A DNA stretch of 64,000 nucleotides, taken from positions 3,028,501 through 3,092,500 of the forward strand of contig BRXU01000011.1 of NCBI GenBank assembly GCA_030267565.1, given 5' to 3'. How positions within the stretch are numbered: position 1 is the first letter of the stretch; each line of letters opens with the position of its first letter. This document shows, piece after piece, positions 56,112 to 64,000 of the stretch. The position numbers were made by a program, and so were the translations under genes. Under the pieces are notes generated by a model. The model had not been told where the DNA came from and did not search any database. It saw only the letters and a list, made by a program, of their open reading frames with translations. Origin of the DNA: Pleodorina starrii (lineage: Eukaryota > Chlorophyta > Chlorophyceae > Chlamydomonadales > Volvocaceae).

Positions 56112-59100
56112 TTACCTGCTGCGGCTTCGCCGCCTCTGCCCCCCTCCCCTCGGCGACCGCGAGCGCGACCGTGAACGGTCCCTGCGCAGGGAGCGAGGTT
56201 CAGCCAAGGTCAGGCCGGGCGAGGGTGCAATGCCACCATTCCCGATATGTCACAGCACACAACGCCACGCGTGGGCGCAGCGCCGCTTCACGCGAGGTGC
56301 GGCTTCTTGGCAGCTCCGTCAGGGTAACCCATCTGGCCGACATGGTGCACATAAGTGGGCCGAGCATGTCGCCACGCAAATGCATGGGCGGCGCATGGAG
56401 CATCGTCAAGCACCACCTACCTCGCCGTCCGCGGTGCGCAGCCATGGAACGGACAACAGCCGTGTTACCCCTTTCGTTACGGCACATCGTTACCTTGCCT
56501 CCACCACCGCCGCTGCCGGAGGCGCTCCGGGCTGAACAGGCTGCGGCTCTGCGCCGGGCGACGCGCCGGCCACCCCACATCCCCTCCGCGAGCGGACCTC
56601 CCTCTGCTCGTCACGCCCCACGCCACGCCACGTTACCTTCGCCGCGACGAGTCGTAATCCGACCTATCCCTGTCCCTATCCCTCGGCGGGGGCGAGGGCG
56701 AGCGGCGCATGACCACCCTCTCGAGCGCCTGGCGAGCCTCCTTCTCCTTTTCCACCTGTGGAGGTAACACGGTAGCCGCCAAGCCCAGCCGGGGACGCCC
56801 CAGGACGCGAACCAACCGGCAGTGGTCTAAGGCCAGGAGCGGAGTATATCAATACGGAGGCTCGGATCGGCTGCGGCACAATCGACGTACAGAGGGGGCC
56901 GCGGGCCGCAAGGTGCCCCCGGCAATGTCGCTGTTGCAACCAGCCCAAGCTTTACTGGTCGGCCGAGGCCCCTCATACGGTAACCTCCGGCGCGAGCTGC
57001 CCGAATGCGCGCTGCGCAGCGCGGTGTGGGAGCAGCGGGACGCCGCCCGGCCCCTCCGGCCGTCGCTGCTGTTGCGGCCGCCATCGCCACGATGCCTCCC
57101 TCCCCGCACGCGATACCGACCTGCAGCTTCCGTTGCGTGGCCACCAGATGGTCCTTCTGCGCCTGCTTGTTCAGCTGAGCCGCCATGATCCGCTTCAGCC
57201 GCTCCGCCGGGGTCTCCTTGGCGCCCGCGCCCGGGCCCGCAGAGGCGCCGCCCGTAGAGGCGCTCCCGCCGCCGGCTGCCGCCGCGGTCGCCTTGCCGGC
57301 AGCCGGGGTTGTGCCCTGAGGGCGCGGCGCATGTCAGCAGGGGAGGGATTGGAAGACGGATAACCAAGAGGCGGGGGACCATTGCGTGGGGTAAGCGGAG
57401 CGCAAGGCCACGAGCCGCGCGACATGGAGACGACACGCGCACACCACAACTCCGCGGGGCGCGCTCTGCGCTGCCAAAGCGGAGAACCGAGAGTTTGGAC
57501 GTAAAGTGCACTGAAAGCCACGACTGGGCATCGAGGAGCAGCCAGGTTGGCCGCGCAATTCGGCGGCAACTGGACACGGCCGGGAGGCAACCCCGCTCCG
57601 GGTCGTCCACGGAGCTGGGTCGCCTCTGCGGACCCCTCGACGCCTTCCACCAGAAAGGAGGAGCCCGCCCTTCACCAAGCTGTGTCGCTGCCGCTGCCGC
57701 CGCCGCTGCCGCTGCGTCCCCGCGTTGGCCGCGGCGGCGGCGGCCGGCCTTGGCAGTGGACGAGTGGCGTGCAACCTGCGCAGGGAAGCCAGCGCTGCGC
57801 GCGGCAGCCGCAGCTCCACCACCGGGCCCCACCTTGGCCGCGCCGTAACCCGACGTGCTCGCTCCCAAGCCAGACCGCTGCCGCTCGCGGACCCGGTCCG
57901 CCTCCTCGCTGCCGCCCGCTCCACCGCCGGGCCGATCGCGCTCTCGATCGCGCTCCCGCTCCCGGTCTCGGTCCCGGTCTCGGTCCCGGTCTCGGTCCCG
58001 GTCTCGGTCCCGGCTCCTGCTGCGGCTCCTGCTCCAGCTGCGGCCCTGCTCGTAGCGGCGACGGTAGCTGTATCCGTGGTAATTGCGCTCCCGCTCGCGC
58101 TCGCGCTCCCGCTCGTCGCGCTCCCGCTCCCGGCGGCCCCCGCCGCCGCTTCCGCCACCTCCACCGACCCGCGTGTCCCGCCGGCTCCCCTCGGCCGCGG
58201 CCCTAACGATGGCATCCGGAAGGGTGGCCGTTTTGCAGCAGCCACGTCAGGGGGGTCGCCGTAACACATGACATGCAGAGCGCGAGCGCTCGCCCTCCTT
58301 CCCCGTGCGGTGTGCTTCTCCTTCCGTCGCACGTCGCTGTGCCCCCGGTCGTTCCCCGGACAGAGCTCCAACACGCCGCCGCATGCTACGATCCTATTCC
58401 ATCATCCCCCCAGCGCCAGTTCCGTTCCAAGGCCGCAGCGGATAGCAGTCACTGCATCCCTTGCGAGCGACAGCCACGGCCACGACCCCTGCCCTAGGCC
58501 CTCCCCCCAGCGGCTCCAGCCACACAGCAGACCGGCGGCGAGCAGGGCCGGCAGCGCAAGACGACCCTAGCGCACCCGGCCGGCCGCCGGCCGCCGATGC
58601 CCGGTGCCCACCCCCAGAACCCCAGAACCTACGGAACCAGTAGGACCAGCCAGCCAGTCAGTCAGTCAGCCCGAGCCATCCCATAGGCCACACCGTATCG
58701 CCTGCACGCTGGTGGGTGGCAGCGGGATGGGCTGCGCGCCCAGAGCCGCGGGGTCGGGCATGTCGGGCAGTGCGTCCAGGATGCCCTCCTCGCGCTCAAA
58801 CATGGACCTGCGGGACCGCAACGCACCGCACCGCCGCCGGGGGTTAGTACCGTGTCTAGTAGGTACCGGCATCCAGATGCAGTAGAAAGGAAGGTACAGG
58901 GTATAGGTGCGGTTTATTGCCGTACCCACCTGTCGATGCTGGGGCGGTTTGCCGCCAGCTGCTGCTGTTGCTGCTGTGCCAGGGCCGCAGCCACGCCGCC
59001 GGGCTCCCCGCTGCCGCCGGCGCGGCTGCCGCCGGCGCCGCCCGCGCGCGAGCCCGGCGCCGCGGCGGACGAGAACTCCGTAATGTATTGCGTGCGGCCG

Positions 59101-62100
59101 CTGGGCCCATATCGGTACCTGGGGGCACGACGGGCAGGCGCACGGCGGGGGCACACGCAGAGGGAAGCGAACTTCACGAGTTGCAGATCGTCGGGGCTGC
59201 AGACCGGAAGGGGGTCGCAGCTCGACACGGGCCGCGCGCTGTGCTGCACCACGAGTGTTGCGGATGGCAGACACTTTTTCTGTCCCGTATCAGCGCCCAC
59301 AGCTGCGTCTGGCCGACTGCCGCTGCTGGGCGAAACCCTCTCGCCATCCGAACCCCGCGCGACACCCCATCCATCCACCCATCCATCCCAACCCATCCCA
59401 GTCGCCTTCATTAATGCGCTGCGGTTCATGATTTGTGCTGCGGTTCATGATTTGTGCTGCGGTTCATGATTTGTGCTGCGGTTCATGCTTTGTGATCCCA
59501 TCACATTCCAATCTATCGCCCTGGGCCCTACGCCCGCTCACGTTACCTGCTGGGGGATCTCGACCTCGACCTCGAGCGGGATCCGGACCGGGACCTCGAC
59601 CGGGACCGCCTGGGTGCGGGAGGGAGCGGCGGAGGGGACGCGTGGGGACGACGCGCAAAGGGGCGGGAGAGGCGGGAGGGCTAAGGGAAGAAGCGAAGGG
59701 TGCGGCAAACGCCCTTGAACGTTCTTGAACGCGGCGAGGCCGCTCGGCAGCCGCGGTAAGGCAAGACAAAAGCGCCCCTGAGCCTGTCAATAAAGCATTC
59801 AAGCTGCCTGCCACCCGCCCACGCCGATCCTTGGGTGTATGCGGAGGGTGCCCGAAAGCCATGGGCGCCCCAAATGCGCACCTGCGCCGGTGTCCGCCCT
59901 CGTCCGCGGCGTCACGGGACGGCCTGGAGGCACACGGGTGGGACAAATCATGCATGTGGTGCGTGTCAATAACACCTCCGCTCGCGGCCGCTTGCGTTTC
60001 TGGTCCTTTGCTTCGGCCGGGAAGCTGAGCTTGAGACGCATCTAAAGCCCTCGTAGCAGCAATGCAGCAAACCGCCAAAGTCTCGCGGCAGTCAAAAGGG
60101 GACCTGGGCTGGGCTGGGCTGGGCTTGTCCGGGGGTGTTGGAGGCAGCGGCACGTAGCGCACACTCCGGTATCCCCTGCCGCTAACGTCGCCCCCTTCCC
60201 TGCGCTGCGGTGTCTTCTTCCTTACTACCCCTCTTTGTTACCCCGCCACCCCGCCGCGCCCCGCCCCGCAGCCCCATACGGCACCTGGGCGGCAGGATGC
60301 GGATGCTGTTGTTGACGTCCTGCTGTGCGGCCGACCGCGGCGGCGGCTGCGTCCAGTCGCGGGCTGTCCCCATGGGCGCGCCTTTGGGGTCCAGGCCCAT
60401 CCCCGCCATGCGCCGGGCGCGCTCCCGGGCGTTCTTGCGGCTCACGCGCCGCCTGCGGGTGGAAGGGGACGGGGGGCCAGCAAGCAGCAATGACGGCAGC
60501 AGCGATGACGAGGCCGTGACCAAGCAGAACCGCGGCGGAGTAACCGAGGAGGCGACAGGGTCCAGCGCTACGCCGAGGTGGCGGTGGGGGCTGCAGGGAG
60601 CTCCGGGGGGAGAAGGGCCGACGGGGCCTCACATCGGTGTCGCGGCTGGCACCAACACCCGTGAACGGCGTCAAGCCGTTGCAGCACGATGCGTGATTAG
60701 CGGATGTGCGCTCTTCCCTTCCCTCTCCTTCCCTCTTCCTCCCCGGCTGACGCCCGGGTCCCGAATCACACACCTGGGCGGCTTTCGGAGCCGAGCCTCC
60801 TCCTCGCCCTCCTGCTGCAGTGCCCGGTGGAGGCGGTATGAGAAGTCGCCGAGGCCAAACTGCTCTGCGCGGCAGCGACACGCAAGAGGGCGGGCGGGCA
60901 GGGGCCCGCGAGGACAGCGCGGGGGCCCCATCACACGTCAGTTGCGCGAGGCAATACGTCCGTCCGTCCGTCCAGGTGCAATGCATCAATCCCTGCCCCC
61001 CCAATCGGTGGATCGGCGGAGAGAAGCAAACCCAGATGCGTCCTGCCTCCTGCCCCGCCAGGCGGCGGCGACGGCCGGAGCCCCAGGGAGACACACGAGA
61101 TCCGGTACGTGGTGCAAGACCGCCCCGCCCCCGCTGCCTGCGCGTGTGCGGGCTCATGCGCGACAGCGGCGGGCGCTGCGGCAGCACGCGTGTGCCGGGA
61201 TGCCGACAAGCCGCCGTGACGCGGCGCGACGGGCACTTGCGCTAGTGACCGACCGCCGTGGCTGCCTCGGCCCCACCGGCCCTCACCACACCTCATCCGC
61301 CGTCCAGGCCGTGCACCCTGTCCCCCTGCTCCATTCCTCGCTCCTGGCGACAGCTAGCCATCAGCGCCCCGTGTCCCCGTGTCCAGCAAGGACCACCACT
61401 CCTCACGCCACCCATTCCCAACCCTCTTCGCTAATCGCGATGCCTGCTGGGGCCGCAAACTTGTTTACCCCCTTTCCTCCCCTTCTACCTCACCCGCGAG
61501 GTCATCGATGCGGTCATCCTCCGCCTCCTGCCCCGCGTCCGCGTCGTCGCCGCCATCCTCCTCATCCTCGCTGTCGTCATCGCTGTCTGAGCTGTCGCTG
61601 CTGCTGCTGCTGTCACCGCCGCCGCCAGCGCCGCTGCCGCCCGCAGCACCACCGCCGTAGTTGAAACCCACGGCGGCGAAGGCACCCGTGCCTGCAAGCG
61701 GGTACATGAGAACTTCAGGCACGCACGCATACCGAGTCGGCGACCGACCCACGGGACGGCGCCAACACGGTTCGCCGGAACCCTCTGCACCCAGACCCGA
61801 CACCAGGGTACCGTATGCAGTGCGGACCACACCGCACCGTCCCAACCCGCCCGGCACCCACCCGCCGCCGGCGTCGCCATGGACAGGGGCGGCGGGTTGC
61901 GCTGGCCCGCCGCCGCGGCCGCCGCTGCCGTGGCCGCCGCCCGCATGGCCGCTCGTATCTCAATGTTCTCCTGCCGGGCGAACGCCAGCCCCTCCGGCTC
62001 ACTCAGCCCCTTGGCCGCCAGCCGCACCACGTCGCGGAAGCTCTCGAAGCGCAGGGACTGTGGGAGGCGGATGCGAGCACGGGGAGCAGGGTCAAGTGAC

Positions 62101-62897
62101 TGGGGCTGTGTGTGTGTGAGTGGGGGGTGGGGGAATTGGCGCCGGCCTTGGGCCCCAGCGGCGGGCGGCACGGTCTGTCAAGGCCTTCCTGGATCGAATG
62201 ACCGTGTCTCCTGGCTCCCGAACGGCCCCTAGCCACAGCTTGTGTCGCTACGGTTCGTTTGTTGTCGAGCTGTCGGCTTTCGGCAGGCGGCCTTGTTGCA
62301 CCGCAGGGCAGCGGACGAGCACGCACTTCGCCCGGCCTCTAGGGGCTGCCGTCCCCCAGTTTTCCCCGGGGCCCTACCCATCAAAGCGCAGAGGAAAGAC
62401 TCGGCCCCGCCCTTGCACCAACGGCTTGCGCCGAGTTCGGCTATCGCCCCGCCTTTCCCGCCGTGGCACCTGGTCGAGCTTTTCTTCCTGCGACGTCTTG
62501 GGCCGCGTCCAAGCGGAGGCATCGGGTTCCTTGTAGAAGTCCAGCAAAGCGCGCCCATCGAACCGGTCGATGAGAGTGCCACTATTACCCCACGGAATCA
62601 AGCCGACGCCGTTCTCAAGGTTTTGATGCTGCTCTGAGTTCCTGAATATCTTACAGGAGCGACCCTCGACAAACAAATAATTCAACGGGTGCTCAACCTA
62701 CAGGAGTAAAAGGTCAAGCAGACGATTGATTGCGACGCGTGCTTGCACAAGCCTCCAGACCGTTCGCTGGCGGCATAGAAGATCGGCACCTGTGTCTCCG
62801 CTATCTCTGCTTTCCGCTCCGCACGCCTCTTGTTGTCCTCCGACATCTCCTTGAGCTTTCGGGCATGAGCTCGTGCGTCATGATAGTAGCTGGCCAT
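56112..62897 (-). CDS. CLASRP: CLASRP/SWAP-type serine/arginine-rich splicing factor
   Basis: Minus-strand exons 62897-62790, 62697-62470, 62057-61862, 61691-61494, 60864-60774, 60452-60285, 59609-59547, 59118-58930, 58807-58694, about 58202-57776, 57315-57121, 56755-56637 and 56181-56112; 721 aa. The N-terminus matches the SWAP N-terminal domain: ARAHARKLKEMSEDNKRRAERKAE, FVEGRSCKIF, LIPWGNSGTLIDRFDGRALLDF, LRFESFRDVVRLAAKGLSE. Then an acidic Ser/Asp run (SSSSSDSSDSDDDSEDEEDGG), GDFSYRLHRALQQEGEEEARL, and RRVSRKNARERARRMAGMG. Exon 7 encodes an RS tract, exon 8 has TQYITEFSSAA, exon 10 has RE and RD dipeptide runs, exon 11 the conserved ETPAERLKRIMAAQLNKQAQKDH, and exons 12-13 a C-terminal SR tail ending RSRSR. 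It regulates alternative splicing in the nucleus in animals. The acceptor of exon 10 is uncertain: three phase-compatible AGs exist near 58148-58202. Confidence 0.88.
59418..59493. repeat. 19-bp tandem repeat, four copies, in CLASRP intron
   Basis: Unit GCTGCGGTTCATGATTTGT repeated four times, with the last copy differing at one base (CTTTGT). It lies in the intron between exons 7 and 8 of CLASRP. Confidence 0.85.
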
Positions 62898-63546
62898 CTC
62901 CGCATTGCAACGTGGGTAAGTTATTGTGAAGGAGCCGAAGACCTTCGACTTCGCAGACGCTTTGGCACTAGATTCACCCAGTTGTACCGTTAAGTACGGC
63001 AGTGCGGCAGGGGGCCGCTCCTGCGAGCTGCGACAACTGTGGCCTCTCTACAACCTGGGCGTCAATACATCCGGTACGCTGAGCAAATGCACCTGTCCAA
63101 TTATACACAGTAGCAGAACGCCTCGGTGGACGTTATGCGTGCCGTGACACGCGTGTGGTTTCACCACTACACTCGACCCGACCGAAACCCGAAGCATCCC
63201 ACTCGCCTTTCAGTGAGGGCATGCGCTATCACATTCGAGAAGTGACAATTACTCATTGTCACCGCGTCCCTCTAGCCACTCATACACAAACGCCACCTGC
63301 TGCAGCAGCTGCAGACGCAAGGGTGGGAACCTGACCTTCTTCTTATGCCGGCTGCAGCACCTCCCATGCGTAGCATATGCACCCAACACTTTCTCGTGCC
63401 ATGCCTTTTTAACCTAATGGTACTGGCGAACATCGCATCAACCTTGTGCGGTCGATTAAGCCGACGTCCCGGCCAGAGATTTAAACGCGGCAGCACGAAA
63501 ATCCCACCTACACCAACGCAGCGTCACTACCCCGCCAGACACACCC
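62898..63546. other. Intergenic region, CLASRP promoter and 3' end of the next gene
   Basis: No coding signal recognised. It separates two genes both transcribed leftward. Confidence 0.45.
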
Positions 63547-63782
63547 CTAGGGGCTCTCATAGTAGACGTCAATGACCGGGCCCTTGGGACCTTGCGCCCT
63601 CCCGCCTCCTGCAGCTCCGGGCCGAGGCGGGTACGGCTGACCCCTGCCGCCGTACCCGGCATAGTACCTGTCATACCCAGGCTGGTACGGCCCGTACCCC
63701 GCATACGGCTGCGCACCACCACCGCCGTAGAAGCGCGGGTCTGCCGCGCCCGCCCCGCCGCCGGCCGGTCCAGCCCCTGCCC
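63547..63782 (-). CDS. Gly/Tyr/Pro-rich C-terminal exon of an unidentified protein
   Basis: Last exon of a gene that continues past the right edge. The acceptor is CTTTGCAG on the minus strand (ending at 63783), entry phase 1, and the stop is TAG at 63549-63547. It encodes about 77 residues: a Gly/Ala start, ADPRFYGGGG, then PYAGYGPYQPGYDRYYAGYGGRG and a Gly/Pro/Arg segment ending GPVIDVYYESP. GY-rich tails with RG steps are common in RNA-binding proteins, but no RNA-binding domain is in view, so the identity stays open. The rest of the window (63783-64000) would be intron. Confidence 0.6.
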
Positions 63783-64000
63783 CTGCAAAGAGGGCAAAGT
63801 GCGTCAACTACCGACCAGCAAAAATGGAGCCAAGCCAAGCCAGGCAGGCCAGCCAAGGAGGACGCGGCATCAAGGATGATACTCTTGCACTCCTGGGCCG
63901 GGTTTTCTACTCAGCGCCCCGCTCTCGCACCCACGGATTCCGTGGCAGGGCTGGTATCCAGAAGAGCGGACGGTCCGACCCAGCCCTTCCCGACCGACGC

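Noticed and set aside
56849..57868. Long minus-strand open frame through CLASRP exons 10-12
   Set aside because: It retains introns at 57775-57316 and 57120-56756; the conserved C-terminal segment is in a different frame after splicing.
57855..58055. Plus-strand RSRSRS open frame
   Set aside because: It is the antisense of the RE/RD repeats of CLASRP on the minus strand, which fit a conserved multi-exon model.

Overview
The window is nuclear DNA of a GC-rich green alga, most likely a volvocine (Chlamydomonas/Gonium/Volvox type). Genes are dense and intron-rich with short GT-AG introns, proteins carry long Ala/Pro/Gln/Gly low-complexity stretches, putative poly(A) signals are TGTAA, plastid genes for chlorophyll synthesis and thylakoid proteolysis are present, and translation elongation is represented by EFL, the EF-1alpha-like GTPase of many chlorophytes. 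No prokaryotic, viral or CRISPR feature was seen. All exon structures were read by eye from reading frame, splice dinucleotides and phase. I checked that each complete model is phase-consistent from exon to exon.

Layout, left to right: (1) the 3' part of a cathepsin Z/X cysteine protease (+, 3-2683); (2) a 1392-aa low-complexity protein with a C-terminal CRAL-TRIO/BCH lipid-binding domain (+, 3433-9464); (3) a tandem duplication (unit A about 6617-10524, unit B about 10525-14488) that repeats only the 3' half of that gene and its downstream flank, giving a second intact set of CRAL-TRIO exons (10525-13341) without the original 5' end; (4) an acid lipase (-, 15393-18417); (5) a 160-aa presumed plastid protein (+, 18815-20017) whose first intron appears to be GC-AG; (6) 5 kb with no recognised gene; (7) an aurora-like Ser/Thr kinase (+, 25017-28294); (8) 3.7 kb with no recognised gene; (9) EFL (+, 32050-34517); (10) CHLM, Mg-protoporphyrin IX methyltransferase (-, 35824-39003); (11) DEG1-type lumenal protease (+, 39380-44522); (12) intronless RCC1 (-, 46241-48328); (13) a 1643-aa disordered protein of unknown role (+, 48740-54567); (14) CLASRP/SWAP-type SR splicing factor (-, 56112-62897); (15) the last exon of a Gly/Tyr-rich protein (-, 63547-63782).

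Three gene pairs are head-to-head with start codons about 380-410 bp apart (lipase/160-aa protein, CHLM/DEG1, RCC1/1643-aa protein), so shared promoters are plausible; CHLM and DEG1 both act at plastid membranes. The strongest unusual signal is the partial tandem duplication. The two copies differ at 15 sites in the CRAL-TRIO coding exons and all 15 are synonymous, while introns, flanks and the disordered linker have diverged. The second, apparently headless copy therefore looks maintained by selection. A second signal is a 12-bp near-palindrome (GACCCGYGGGTC) that occurs five times in the window.
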